A stretch of DNA of 64,000 nucleotides from Clostridia bacterium (GCA_017453245.1 JAFTKM010000007.1:124001-188000), one strand, 5' to 3'; positions 35,413 to 44,788 are shown, numbered from the stretch's first letter. Numbers and translations are program-made. The notes: generated by a model from the letters alone, not told the origin.

Positions 35413-35611
35413 CAACTTCACTGCGATAGCAACTTCACTGCGATAGCAACTTCACTGCGATAGCAACTTCACTGCGATAGCAACTTCACTGCGTCAGCAA
35501 CTTCACTGCGATAGCAACTTCACTGCGTCAGCAACTTCACTGCGATAGCAACTTCACTGCGATAGCAACTTCACTGCGATAGCAACTTCACTTACCCAAA
35601 GGCAAGCTTCA
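35413..35611. repeat. Array C: 17-bp tandem repeat, heptamer linker ACTTCAC
   Basis: Ten consecutive copies of a 17-bp unit (CAACTTCACTGCGATAG) start at 35413, then an eleventh breaks off at 35583. The unit equals a mini-hairpin TGC-gata-GCA plus the 7-nt linker ACTTCAC. Copies 5 and 7 have loop gtca instead of gata. The last unit changes to TTACC-caaa-GGCAA followed by GCTTCACC. It lies between the rRNA methyltransferase terminator and the HtrA-like gene. Confidence 0.95.
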
Positions 35612-35613
35612 CC

Positions 35614-35638
35614 AAAAAAGAACGGCGCGTGGCCGTTC
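35614..35638 (-). terminator. Intrinsic terminator of the RNA methyltransferase
   Basis: GAACGGC / GCCGTTC arms, 5-nt loop, T-run on the minus strand. Confidence 0.88.
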
Positions 35639-35671
35639 TCTTTCTATTTGTATAAGCCTATGTCACACTTA

Positions 35672-36799
35672 TTACTGCGGCTTATTGTTCTTGAAGAACT
35701 GATACAGATAGCACGGTATCATACCGTTATACAGCTTCTTGACCTTATCGGCGCGTTTGCCGTAAAGACGTTCGAAGCCCTCGTGAGAGGTGATAACGTA
35801 TACCTGCCAGGGAGCGAGAGAGCGGAAATGTACGCCTATATCACGGTACAGCCTCTCGACCTCCTCGGTCGTGCCTATTCTCTCGCCGTAAGGGGGATTC
35901 GTTACTATTGTTCCGCGTCTGCCGGGGGCGAAAATACGCCTTGCATCCTGGCGGAAAACCTTGATAGAATTTAACACGCCTGCCCTGTAAGCGTTATCCT
36001 TGGTGAGCTTTACGCACTCCTCGTCGATGTCGGAGGCATAGACCTCAAAGCTAGAATCGGTTATGCCCTCAAGGGCCTCCTCCTTAGCGCTTCTCCAGAC
36101 CGAATGAGGAATATACGGGAATTTCTCCGCCGCAAAATTACGGCGCATACCCGGAGCTATATTTCTCATCTGCATAGCCGCCTCGATAGCGAGAGTGCCC
36201 GAGCCGCACATAGGGTCCCACATAAGCACGTCCTCTCTTGGGCGCGAGGTCGCAACGATTGCCGCCGCAAGAGTCTCGCGGATTGGAGCGGCGTTTGCCT
36301 CACGGCGGTAGCCTCTCTTGTGGAGCGGCTCGCCCGAGGTATCTATCATAAGAGTGGCCTCATCGTTGAGAATGAAGAATTCCACCTGGTATTTCACACC
36401 CTCCTCGGGGAAGAAGGAAATTCCGTAGACCTCGGACATACTTCTGACTATCGCCTTCTTTACGATAGCCTGACAGTCGGGAATGGAATACAGCTGTGAT
36501 TTTATCGAATGTCCCTTTACGGGAAAGGCGTCGTTTCTGCCTATAAATTCCGACCAAGGCAGGGAGCGTGTGCCCTCAAACAGCTCCTCGAAGCTCGTAG
36601 CCCTGAATGAGCCGAGCTTGATATATACTCTCTCGGCATAGCGGAGAAAGACGTTGGAGAGAGCCACCGCCTCCTCGTCGCCGATGAAGGTCACCCTGCC
36701 GTTTATGGTAGAGACACGCTCGTAGCCGAGCTTCTCTATCTCCTCGCCGAGAAGATGCTCAAGACCAAAAAGGCAGGTCGCAACAAGTTGTACTTTCAT
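35672..36799 (-). CDS. THUMP-domain class I rRNA methyltransferase (RlmL/YpsC-like)
   Basis: 375 residues. An N-terminal THUMP domain (about 1-155) is followed by a SAM methyltransferase domain with DPMCGSGTLAIEAA and the catalytic TNPPYGER motif typical of N2-guanine methyltransferases. The closest match in memory is Bacillus YpsC/RlmL, which makes m2G in 23S rRNA; the exact target here is inference. It begins 12 nt after the GDPD gene, so the two share a transcript, and ends at a strong terminator followed by array C. Confidence 0.9.
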   Translation of the reverse strand: MKVQLVATCLFGLEHLLGEEIEKLGYERVSTINGRVTFIGDEEAVALSNVFLRYAERVYIKLGSFRATSFEELFEGTRSLPWSEFIGRNDAFPVKGHSIKSQLYSIPDCQAIVKKAIVRSMSEVYGISFFPEEGVKYQVEFFILNDEATLMIDTSGEPLHKRGYRREANAAPIRETLAAAIVATSRPREDVLMWDPMCGSGTLAIEAAMQMRNIAPGMRRNFAAEKFPYIPHSVWRSAKEEALEGITDSSFEVYASDIDEECVKLTKDNAYRAGVLNSIKVFRQDARRIFAPGRRGTIVTNPPYGERIGTTEEVERLYRDIGVHFRSLAPWQVYVITSHEGFERLYGKRADKVKKLYNGMIPCYLYQFFKNNKPQ

Positions 36800-36811
36800 A
36801 TAATTCGCCTT

Positions 36812-37645
36812 TTATTTTTCGGGAATGTACCCTTCGAAGATAACGGTATCAAAGCCGTGGCTGATAGCATCCCTCTCCTCCTCGGCGGATTTGACCGTCC
36901 AGGCGATAAGAGCCGTGCCGAAGCTGCGGCGCACGAATCTGAGTCCCTTTACCTTATAGCCATTCTTGTCGTAGGCGATAAAGTCGGGACGCACCATAAA
37001 GTTGAGCATAAGATGCTGAAGCAGAGCGTAAAGAATACTGCCCTTGTGCTTCTCATTCTTGAGATACTCCGTAGAGAGTATTCCGCGGAGAATGTCGGGG
37101 CGCATTTTCCTTACGACCTTAAGCGCGATGGGGTTGAAGGACTCGACAACGTAGTCGCCCTTATATCCCTCGATAACCTCCATAAGCTTCTCCGAAACGC
37201 CACGCTCGTCACCGCTCATTTTGATCTCGATGATGAGGGGGACCGCGCCGTCGATGAGGTCGAGGACCTCGCGGAAGGTGGGGACACCGTCAGACGTACC
37301 GGAGAGGCTCATTTTCGAGAGCTCCTCAGCGGTAAAATCGATGACTTTTCCGTCAATACCCGCCACACGTGTTAAATTATCGTCGTGGAAGACCACCAGC
37401 TCGCCGTCCTTTGAGAGACGCACGTCAAGCTCGATTCCGAAGCCCATTTCCTTAGCCGCGGCAAAGGCAGACATAGAGTTCTCCGCCTTGGTTGCGTCGT
37501 GCAGACCGCGGTGAGCGTACTTGACCTCCTTGAACTTGTCCATCTCGGGACGCTTCTTACCGGGACTGATCATATACAGCATAGCGAGAAGTCCGAGAAG
37601 AACTATCGAAAAAACAATTATCAATACAATGAAAACAGGATGCAT
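36812..37645 (-). CDS. Membrane-anchored glycerophosphodiester phosphodiesterase
   Basis: 277 residues. One N-terminal membrane helix (about 5-26) precedes the GDPD TIM barrel: YAHRGLHDATKAENS holds the catalytic HRG, GIELDVRLSKDGELVVFHDD the metal-binding Glu/Asp and second His, and LIIEIKM a further metal ligand. It hydrolyses glycerophosphodiesters to glycerol-3-phosphate and an alcohol, possibly acting on lipoteichoic acid fragments given the anchor. AGAGGA is 4 nt before the ATG. It lies just after the MFS terminator and before the RNA methyltransferase. Confidence 0.9.
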   Translation of the reverse strand: MHPVFIVLIIVFSIVLLGLLAMLYMISPGKKRPEMDKFKEVKYAHRGLHDATKAENSMSAFAAAKEMGFGIELDVRLSKDGELVVFHDDNLTRVAGIDGKVIDFTAEELSKMSLSGTSDGVPTFREVLDLIDGAVPLIIEIKMSGDERGVSEKLMEVIEGYKGDYVVESFNPIALKVVRKMRPDILRGILSTEYLKNEKHKGSILYALLQHLMLNFMVRPDFIAYDKNGYKVKGLRFVRRSFGTALIAWTVKSAEEERDAISHGFDTVIFEGYIPEK

Positions 37646-37663
37646 AAATTCCTCTTTGACAAA

Positions 37664-37699
37664 AGCGGTACGGTCGGATCCACCCTTGACCGTACCGCT
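37664..37699 (-). terminator. Intrinsic terminator of the MFS gene
   Basis: 12-bp perfect stem AGCGGTACGGTC / GACCGTACCGCT with a 12-nt loop and TTTT on the minus strand. Confidence 0.85.
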
Positions 37700-37726
37700 C
37701 GGTTTATTTTTTACTTTTTGGTTTTA

Positions 37727-39235
37727 TCAGTCGTCAGCACCGCCGAGGCTCTCAAGAGCGCCCTGTGCCTCAGGCTTTGCGTCACCGTGCTTAACGAAGA
37801 ACATTGTAACGAAGGATGCTACAACGAATACTGTACCGAAGGAGAAGAACATAGCTCTCATACCGAACAGATCGTAAAGCGCGCCGGAAAGAATGGGAGC
37901 AACGATCTGTGCCGCCATGGAAGCGGTGTAGTAGTAGCCCGTGTACTTTCCAACCTCGCCGCCCTTGGCAAGCTCAACAACCATCGGGAAGGAGTTAACG
38001 TTAATGGTAGCCCAGCCAATACCCGCGAGAATGAAGATGGGATACATAACGAGAGTCTTGGCGCCCGCGCCGATAAAGTTTCCGATGAAGAACGCGGTAG
38101 CAAGCATTGTGATACCTGCGAGAATAGTCTTTCTGCGTCCAAACTTGGATGCAACGATACCTACGGGGATATAGGAAACGATAGCCGCCGCCTGAGCTAC
38201 GATAAGAGTAAGACCGTAGTCAACGCCGAGAACGTTTGCGGAGTATACCGAATACTTACTTGTTATGGAATTATAGCCGATGTACCAGAGTGCAACCGAC
38301 GCGAGAATAAGCATAAGAGACTTGAACTCTGCCCGATCAAGCGCACGCTTGGGCTCGTCACCGGTTTCTTCAACTACCTCGTCAAGACCAAGCTCCTTCG
38401 AGGTGGCGTCCATTTCGTCCGCCCACTTCTTCTCCTTAACCGTAGCGACAAACACGCCAAGACCAACGAGCATTACCACGCAGGTAGCGATAACATAGCC
38501 GGTATAGGACATATAGGGGTTCTTGGAAATGCCGAAGATGGAGCTGAGCGCGAGAACGATGATACCGCCCGCGGTTCCCATAAGGTTGATGATAGCGTTA
38601 CCCTTGGAACGGAGGGGCTTGATTGTAACGTCGGGCATAAGCGCAACCGCGGGAGAACGGAAGGTTGCCATCGAGACAAGCACTATAAGAAGCACACCGA
38701 TGAAGCCGATAAGAGGCCATATATTGTTAAGAGTAAGCTCTAGAGCGTCCTCCTTGAGAGTCGCCTTTGCCGTCTCAAAGACAGCCTCAGCCTCCTTGAT
38801 GCCCGCATTGTAGGTAGTCTCGTTGATGATACCCGCCTCAAGGCTGTCCTTGAGAGCAGACGAGGTGGAGTTGAAAAGCTCGGATGCCGCGTTGTAGGCA
38901 TCGATAATACCCTCCTCAACGAGCGCGTTTATCTGAATACCGTTCACAACGGTGAGAAGAACGAAGGAAAGAACTGCGGCAATCGTGCCGATAAAGATGA
39001 AGGGCGTACGTCTGCCGAATTTAGTCATAACCTTATCCGAGAGAGCGCCGAAAATGGGTAACATAAACACCGCGAGAATGTTGTCCACCGACATAATAAT
39101 ACCGGATATGGTCTGAGGCATACCGAAGTGGTTTGTCAGTGCGAGCGGTACAATTGCGTCGTAAGCCTGCCAGAATGCGCTGATAAGGAAGAAGGCGAAG
39201 CCTACGAGGATTGTTCTTTTGTAATTGAGTTTCAT
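37727..39235 (-). CDS. MFS transporter, probably sugar:cation symporter
   Basis: 502 residues with about twelve membrane helices. The motif GALSDKVMTKFGRRTPFIFIG between helices 2 and 3 and the FGRRKTIL segment in the second half are MFS signatures, and the arrangement resembles SLC45/GPH-type sugar carriers. A long acidic insert of about 70 residues (NALVEEGIIDAYNAAS... onward) lies outside the membrane between helices 3 and 4 and is unusual. It is divergent from the heparinase-like gene at 39504, with both promoters in the shared gap, so it may import the oligosaccharides that enzyme acts on. Confidence 0.85.
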   Translation of the reverse strand: MKLNYKRTILVGFAFFLISAFWQAYDAIVPLALTNHFGMPQTISGIIMSVDNILAVFMLPIFGALSDKVMTKFGRRTPFIFIGTIAAVLSFVLLTVVNGIQINALVEEGIIDAYNAASELFNSTSSALKDSLEAGIINETTYNAGIKEAEAVFETAKATLKEDALELTLNNIWPLIGFIGVLLIVLVSMATFRSPAVALMPDVTIKPLRSKGNAIINLMGTAGGIIVLALSSIFGISKNPYMSYTGYVIATCVVMLVGLGVFVATVKEKKWADEMDATSKELGLDEVVEETGDEPKRALDRAEFKSLMLILASVALWYIGYNSITSKYSVYSANVLGVDYGLTLIVAQAAAIVSYIPVGIVASKFGRRKTILAGITMLATAFFIGNFIGAGAKTLVMYPIFILAGIGWATINVNSFPMVVELAKGGEVGKYTGYYYTASMAAQIVAPILSGALYDLFGMRAMFFSFGTVFVVASFVTMFFVKHGDAKPEAQGALESLGGADD

Positions 39236-39268
39236 AACGATCCTTTCTTTAAATGGATTTCACAAGAT

Positions 39269-39297
39269 ATTTTAACACAGAATATGCGCTTTGTCAA
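39269..39297 (-). promoter_or_regulatory. Promoter of the MFS gene
   Basis: TTGACA, 17-bp spacer, TAAAAT on the minus strand. Confidence 0.82.
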
Positions 39298-39399
39298 ATA
39301 TCTCGGAGATTTTCTAACTTTTGTTTAAAAAAGAAGAAAATATTTAGTGCATAACAAACAAACTTATTTAGCAATCTCAACAATTTTAACAAAAATCAA

Positions 39400-39428
39400 T
39401 GGACATCACGCCCAAAGTGTGCTAAGAT
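39400..39428 (+). promoter_or_regulatory. Promoter of the 784-aa heparinase-like gene
   Basis: TGGACA, 17-bp spacer, TAAGAT. Confidence 0.65.
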
Positions 39429-39503
39429 TAACGCGTATAAATATTTATTTTAAACCCACGCCATACCCGATGTAACCATTACTTCGGGAAAGAGGTATTT
39501 ATC

Positions 39504-41858
39504 ATGAAAAACGAAAGAATCACACCTAAGCTTTGCTTGAAAGTCAACGTCCCCTACGCCCTTCATAACGGTGAAAGAGTCACCCTTGCCTCGTCCCCAA
39601 AAAACGAGGACGGCAAGATACTTATCCCAAAGGAGGCTCTCTCACTCCTCGGCATCACCGCCAAGAATGAATACACCGAGCTCGGTACACTTGGGGATAT
39701 AAACGTAGTATACGAGGATATGGGACTTATTTTTCTTGACACGTACCCCGATTATCCCGCGCTTAACACCGAGGGAGACCTCGTCTATATCCTCTCTCTT
39801 GCTCACTCATTTATCTTTGAGGTTTCCGTCGGAAGACTCGCTCGCGACTACGCTCCCGCAACCGACTCCGAGCGAGAGGGATTTGTCAAGGTGGGCGAGG
39901 AGTTACGCGACAAATTACTCAAAAGAAACAACACGCACCCCTTCATCTTTGGCACACAGGAGATTTTTGACAAGCTCCGCGCTATATATTCGTCGGACGG
40001 GGAAAGCGAAATAAAGGGATATATATCCGCACTCATAGGAAGAGCCGATAAATACCTCGAGTATTTCCCCGCCCTCAACGAAAGCGGCGACGGTCTTGTC
40101 TCGGCAATCCCCGAGACCGGCTACGGTGAGGGTGAATACGACGTCGGCGGCAGACACAGCCACTCAGAGGGCAGACTCCTTGAGCTTGCTCACGTGGCGT
40201 TTGCTTACCAGATGACGCTTGACGAGAGGTATGCAAAGCTTGCTTACTACTGCGCGCTCGGTGTGATAGGTAGACTCCACTGGGGCCCCGGTCACTTTCT
40301 CAACTGCTCGGGCGCAACCGGCAGACTCGTTATGGTATACGACTGGCTTTACAACGCCTGGAAGGCCCTGAAACTCGACACGGGTCTCATCAGACGCGGT
40401 ATTTACACCCAGGGACTTCACCACGGATACAACTCGGTCATCAACGATACTTGCGACTTCCCGAGCCCCAAGCAGGGCACCGGCTGGAGATTCAAGCTTA
40501 AGAACGATAACTGGAACTCGGTATGCAACAGCGGTATGATAATAGGCTCGCTCTGTATCTTAAACGACGGTGTCGACGAGTCGATCTCAGAGGAGGAATA
40601 CAAGAAGGTCACCGAGCTTCTCGGAGCGTGTATCACCTCCACTATGCAGCCTCAGCTCGTCTATACGCAGTACGCTCCCGACGGCTCGTACGTCGAGTCT
40701 AACTCCTATTGGGCGTACGGCACGGTAAACCTTATGAACTCGATGGCGGCTCTTTACGATTCACTCGGCACAGACCTCGGTCTTTCGCGCGGATGCGGAC
40801 TTGATAAGACCTGCTATTATGCGATAAATACCGAGAGCGCGGACTTCGTCGGCTGGAACTACCACGACGGCGGTATGGGCGCTCAGGACACCTCCTCCTT
40901 CAATCAGTTCGCGCTCATTTCGGGCGACTCCGCCCTCTTCTCGATAAGACAAAATCAGCTCCGCGCGGGCAAGAGCATTACCCTTCTCGATATGCTCTAT
41001 CACCCCACAGTACGCGGTGTTGAGACTCCCGAGCTTTCGGCACTTCCGCTCGACTACGCGATGGAGGGCATCGATGCCTTCACGGTAAGGAGCGGATGGG
41101 ATAAGGGCTCGCTCTTTGCCGGTATGATAGGCGGTGAAAACCCCGCGGGCGGCAGCCATAATCAGCTCGACTCGGGCGCGTTCGTATATCACAATCTCGG
41201 CAAGCTGTGGTTCTCGGACCTCGGCAGCGATTACTATAACTCAAGAGGTATCGCAAACGGTCAGGGCTACTTCTCAAACTACGCCCTTTACAGAAGAAAT
41301 GCGGAGGGCAACAACTGCCTCTGCCTAACCTCCCTGCCCTTCGGTCAGCTACAGGGCAAGCGCGGTGTTATGACCGAATACTCGTCCTCCGAGGGTGCGT
41401 CATATATTATCATCGACAACTCCGCGGTGTACGGCGAGGATAAGGTAAAGAGCGCCAAGCGCGGTATGCTCCTAACAAACGGAAGACGCACTCTCGTTAT
41501 CAAGGACGAGGTTGAGTTTGTTGATAAGGAAACCGCCTTCTCAACCGCTCACTTTGAGTCGGATAAGATCACAGCGGAGATATCCGAGGGCGGCAAAAAG
41601 GCTACTCTCACTCACTCCACCGGCGAGAAAATTTACGTTACACTCCTTGGCGACGGATGCCTCGAGGTAATGAACTGTACCGATCCCCTGCTCTCGGGCA
41701 CAGCGCCCGCAGAGGGAGAATATTCAAGAGATAATTACTCGCGCCTTGTGGTAAGATACGAGGGTGTAAAGAGCATTAACACCGCCCTCGTCATCGATAC
41801 GGATGAGGATGCGGGAATAAAGGAAAATATCAGTGTTGATATGTGGAAATCTCTTTGA
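39504..41858 (+). CDS. Heparinase II/III-family protein (784 aa)
   Basis: Domains in order: an N-terminal region like a copper amine oxidase N-domain (VPYALHNGERVTL, KILIPKEALSLLGI; about 15-60), a central alpha-helical toroid (about 130-480, with YDWLYNAWKAL and WNSVCNSGMI), and a C-terminal beta-sandwich beginning GGSHNQLDSGAFVYHNLGK. The last matches heparinase II/III lyases and puts a His and a Tyr where catalysis is expected. Such enzymes cleave uronate-containing polysaccharides. No signal peptide is visible, so it would act on imported oligomers, perhaps brought in by the divergent MFS. AAAGAGG is the RBS. Confidence 0.82.
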   Translation: MKNERITPKLCLKVNVPYALHNGERVTLASSPKNEDGKILIPKEALSLLGITAKNEYTELGTLGDINVVYEDMGLIFLDTYPDYPALNTEGDLVYILSLAHSFIFEVSVGRLARDYAPATDSEREGFVKVGEELRDKLLKRNNTHPFIFGTQEIFDKLRAIYSSDGESEIKGYISALIGRADKYLEYFPALNESGDGLVSAIPETGYGEGEYDVGGRHSHSEGRLLELAHVAFAYQMTLDERYAKLAYYCALGVIGRLHWGPGHFLNCSGATGRLVMVYDWLYNAWKALKLDTGLIRRGIYTQGLHHGYNSVINDTCDFPSPKQGTGWRFKLKNDNWNSVCNSGMIIGSLCILNDGVDESISEEEYKKVTELLGACITSTMQPQLVYTQYAPDGSYVESNSYWAYGTVNLMNSMAALYDSLGTDLGLSRGCGLDKTCYYAINTESADFVGWNYHDGGMGAQDTSSFNQFALISGDSALFSIRQNQLRAGKSITLLDMLYHPTVRGVETPELSALPLDYAMEGIDAFTVRSGWDKGSLFAGMIGGENPAGGSHNQLDSGAFVYHNLGKLWFSDLGSDYYNSRGIANGQGYFSNYALYRRNAEGNNCLCLTSLPFGQLQGKRGVMTEYSSSEGASYIIIDNSAVYGEDKVKSAKRGMLLTNGRRTLVIKDEVEFVDKETAFSTAHFESDKITAEISEGGKKATLTHSTGEKIYVTLLGDGCLEVMNCTDPLLSGTAPAEGEYSRDNYSRLVVRYEGVKSINTALVIDTDEDAGIKENISVDMWKSL

Positions 41859-41899
41859 TTTTTCACGGTCAACTAAGTATAGAAGAAAGGAGCGCAAGG

Positions 41900-42838
41900 G
41901 TGAAGATAATTGAATACAAATATCCCGAGTCACCGAGGCTCAAAGGTCTCGCCGTTGCGCTCGGATACTTCGACGGAGTGCACGTCGGACACAGAGAGCT
42001 GATCGCGATGCTCGTGCGCGAAGCAAGGGCAAAAGGTTTTTCTCCTTACGTGCTCACTTTCGCCGATTCGCTATCTAAAAGCAAGAAAACGCAAAGTATT
42101 ATTTACAATACAGAGGAAAAAATCAGAATTTTCGAGTCGCTCGGTGTTGACGGAGTTATCGTCGCAGATTTTTATTCCGTCGTATCCCTCTCTCCCGAGA
42201 GTTTTGTCAAGGAGGTTCTTATCGACTCCTTCGGCACGGAGCTTGCAATCTCGGGATACAACTTCCGCTTCGGCAAAGGAGCCTCTGCCGACTCGGCAAA
42301 GCTCGTTGAGCTTATGTGCTTACACGGTAAGAGCGCGATAATCCTGAGCGAGCAGAAAATAGACGGCAAGCCGCTCTCGGCAACAGTCATAAGAGAGCTC
42401 ATAGCGAATGCCCGTCTTGACGAGGCAACGAGAATGCTCGGCCTCCCCTACTCCATCACGGGGACGGTCGAAAGAGGGCTCGGACTCGGCAAGGCTTACG
42501 GCTTCCCGACTGTCAACCTACCCCTGAGAGATACCTCGCCTCTCGGTGTCGGAGTATACCGCACGGCGGTGCTGGTAGAGGGAAAGCTCTATACCGGTGT
42601 CACAAACGTCGGAAGATGCCCGACCATAGCCGAGCGGGAGATACACGCGGAGACGCTGATAGCCGACTTTGACGGTGACCTCTACGGCAAGGAAATACGC
42701 ATATTCTTCTTAGGGCTCCTTCGCCCCGAGAAAAAATTCGACTCGGTCGACGAGTTAAGAGAGCAGATATATCTCGACAAAGACAGATCAATAAAGGAAA
42801 ACGGAGATTTAAAATGGCTGGCAACTGGACTAAATTAA
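41900..42838 (+). CDS. ribF: Bifunctional riboflavin kinase / FAD synthetase
   Basis: 312 residues. I start it at the GTG at 41900 (GTG AAG ATA ATT), because AAAGGAG lies 7 nt upstream; the open frame extends 19 codons further but has no RBS. The N-terminal FAD synthetase domain has LGYFDGVHVGHRELI and SGYNFRFGKGA; the kinase domain has GLGLGKAYGFPTVNL and GVYRTAVLV. It makes FMN and FAD. Its 3' end overlaps the start of prmA by 25 nt, so the two are coupled. Confidence 0.93.
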   Translation: MKIIEYKYPESPRLKGLAVALGYFDGVHVGHRELIAMLVREARAKGFSPYVLTFADSLSKSKKTQSIIYNTEEKIRIFESLGVDGVIVADFYSVVSLSPESFVKEVLIDSFGTELAISGYNFRFGKGASADSAKLVELMCLHGKSAIILSEQKIDGKPLSATVIRELIANARLDEATRMLGLPYSITGTVERGLGLGKAYGFPTVNLPLRDTSPLGVGVYRTAVLVEGKLYTGVTNVGRCPTIAEREIHAETLIADFDGDLYGKEIRIFFLGLLRPEKKFDSVDELREQIYLDKDRSIKENGDLKWLATGLN

Positions 42839-43725
42839 CTGTAACCGGACACGTAAGAGACCTCGACGGCATATCTGCCGTTATGAGTATGCTCGACAAC
42901 GGCCTTATGATAGAGGACTACAGCGACTTCTCGCTCAACGGAATGTACGGAGAGCTTGTCGACGAGTCCATCCTCAACGCAGACAGAGAGACGGTCAAGG
43001 TCTCCATCTTCGTGCCCGAGGAGAAAAACTTTGCGGAATACCGCGTCTTTCTCGAGGCAAGACTCACCGCCCTCGGTATAAATCACGAAATATCCATCGA
43101 GGGTTTGAATGAGGAGGATTGGTCGGAAAGCTGGAAGCAGTATTATAAGCCTATTCCCCTCGGCAGAGTTACCGTTGTTCCCGCTTGGGAAAAGTATGAG
43201 GCAAAGGAAGGCGAGATAATCATCAGAATGGACCCCGGTATGGCCTTCGGCACCGGCACTCACGAGACCACCAGACTCGTTATGAGAATTATGCAGGATC
43301 TCATCAAGGGCGGTGAAAGAGTCCTCGACGTCGGCACAGGCTCGGGCATACTCTCCATCTGCGCATCCAAGCTCGGCGCTAAGTCCTGCAACGCCTACGA
43401 TATCGACCCCGTGGCAGTTAAGGTTGCAAGAGAAAACGCCAAGGACGACGGCTGTGACAACATCACCGTCGGCGTATCCGACCTTCTCAAGGGCGTTGAC
43501 AGATCCGAGGGCAAGTACGACTTCTGCGTAGCGAATATAGTCTCCGACATCATCATTCGTATGATGCCCGATATACGCGATTACCTCAAGGAGGGCGCGC
43601 CGCTTATCCTCTCCGGAATCATTATCGACAGAGCCGACGAGGTCAGAGAGTGCGTCAGAAAGCACGGCTTCACAATCGAGCGCGAGGAAAAAGAAAACGA
43701 TTGGGTGGCATTGCTTTGCGTCTGA
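42814..43725 (+). CDS. prmA: Ribosomal protein L11 methyltransferase
   Basis: 303 residues. It trimethylates ribosomal protein L11 using SAM. DPGMAFGTGTHETTRL and VLDVGTGSGILSICAS are the family motifs. GGAG is 8 nt upstream of the ATG, which lies inside the ribF coding sequence. Its last codons GCTTTGCGTC, with the TGA stop in the loop, form a perfect hairpin with the sequence after the gene, and this starts array D. prmA is followed by rsmE, an order found in many Firmicutes near dnaJ. Confidence 0.96.
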   Translation: MAGNWTKLTVTGHVRDLDGISAVMSMLDNGLMIEDYSDFSLNGMYGELVDESILNADRETVKVSIFVPEEKNFAEYRVFLEARLTALGINHEISIEGLNEEDWSESWKQYYKPIPLGRVTVVPAWEKYEAKEGEIIIRMDPGMAFGTGTHETTRLVMRIMQDLIKGGERVLDVGTGSGILSICASKLGAKSCNAYDIDPVAVKVARENAKDDGCDNITVGVSDLLKGVDRSEGKYDFCVANIVSDIIIRMMPDIRDYLKEGAPLILSGIIIDRADEVRECVRKHGFTIEREEKENDWVALLCV

Positions 43726-43908
43726 GAGACGCAAAGCAGTTATGATTGCCTGATGGCAAGTTATGAGTTATGATTAGCTTCGCTAAGTTATGATTGCCTA
43801 GCGGCAAGTTAAAGTTCATTTGGCAATCATATCATAACGAGTGCGATAGCACTCTCATAACATTTGGCAGAGCCAAATTCATAACGTTCGCGCAAGCGGA
43901 CTTATAAC
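43712..43908. repeat. Array D: hairpins with heptamer GTTATGA, then its reverse complement
   Basis: The first hairpin (11 bp, 43712-43738) includes the end and TGA stop of prmA. Then come TTGCC-tgat-GGCAA, TTAGC-ttc-GCTAA and TTGCC-tagc-GGCAA, separated by GTTATGA (43739, 43760, 43767, 43787). After a transition near 43808-43831 the linker becomes TCATAAC (43832, 43855, 43879), around GAGTGC-gata-GCACTC, ATTTGGC-aga-GCCAAAT and GTTCGC-gcaa-GCGGAC, ending at TTATAAC. The array is thus roughly mirror-symmetric. Confidence 0.92.
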
Positions 43909-44000
43909 TCACAACTAATATCTCCCGAACCTATCGATTGATTCGGTATCACCTTGATAACCAACATTTTTGCCCACGAAACTTTACACAGGAGAGCCAT

Positions 44001-44738
44001 ATGGCAAGATTCTTTGTTAGCAGTGAAAATATAGATGACAACATAATAACCATAAAAAGCAATGATTCCTACCACATTGCCCGCTCGCTGAGAATGGCGG
44101 TCGGTGACGAGGTGACCGTCTGCGACGAGAGCGGTACGGAGTATCTCTGTACCCTCACAAGAATCCGCGACGAGGAGTGCTCGGCCGAGATCATCTCAAA
44201 AAAGGCAGGAGCTACCGAGCCACCCGTAGAGATCACCCTCTATATGGCGTATCCCAAGGGCGACAAGCTCGAGACCGTAGTACAAAAGTCGGTAGAGCTC
44301 GGCGCGTCGGTAATAGTCCCCTTCGAGTCATCGAGATGCATTAAGCGTCCCGCAGAGGATAAGCTTGACAAGATCACCGACAGACTTAACCGCATAGCCG
44401 AGGAGGCAGCAAAGCAATGCGGCCGCTCAAGACTCCCCTCGGTATCAAGAATGATAAAATTCTCCGAGCTCCTCACAAGAATAGGCGGATACGACCTCAC
44501 CCTCTTCTGCTATGAGGGCGAAGGCACCGAGTCACTCAAAAAAGTACTTGGCGGATACGGCAAAGATGGCGGCAGAATAGCCGTTATCATAGGCTCCGAG
44601 GGCGGCTTCTCCGAGTCGGAGGCAAAGTCCATCACCGACGCGGGCGCCAAGTGCGTCAACCTCGGCCCGAGAATCCTGCGTTGCGAGACCGCGCCCGACT
44701 ATTGCCTCGCGGCAATCTCCTATCACTTTGAGCTATAA
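44001..44738 (+). CDS. rsmE: 16S rRNA m3U1498 methyltransferase
   Basis: 245 residues from the ATG at 44001, chosen for GGAGA 5 nt upstream; an in-frame extension to 43938 lacks an RBS. RsmE is a SPOUT methyltransferase. The knot motifs IGSEGGFSESEA and LGPRILRCETA are present, and the N-terminal PUA-like domain has HIARSLRMAVGDEV. It methylates U1498 in the 16S rRNA decoding centre. It follows prmA after array D. Confidence 0.95.
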   Translation: MARFFVSSENIDDNIITIKSNDSYHIARSLRMAVGDEVTVCDESGTEYLCTLTRIRDEECSAEIISKKAGATEPPVEITLYMAYPKGDKLETVVQKSVELGASVIVPFESSRCIKRPAEDKLDKITDRLNRIAEEAAKQCGRSRLPSVSRMIKFSELLTRIGGYDLTLFCYEGEGTESLKKVLGGYGKDGGRIAVIIGSEGGFSESEAKSITDAGAKCVNLGPRILRCETAPDYCLAAISYHFEL

Positions 44739-44788
44739 AATTAATTACACGCTTAAATGCATCACTTAAGGACTGGAGAAATACCTGA

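Noticed and set aside
35413..35611. CRISPR array
   Set aside because: Unit is 17 bp with no unique spacers and no cas genes; it is a tandem hairpin repeat.
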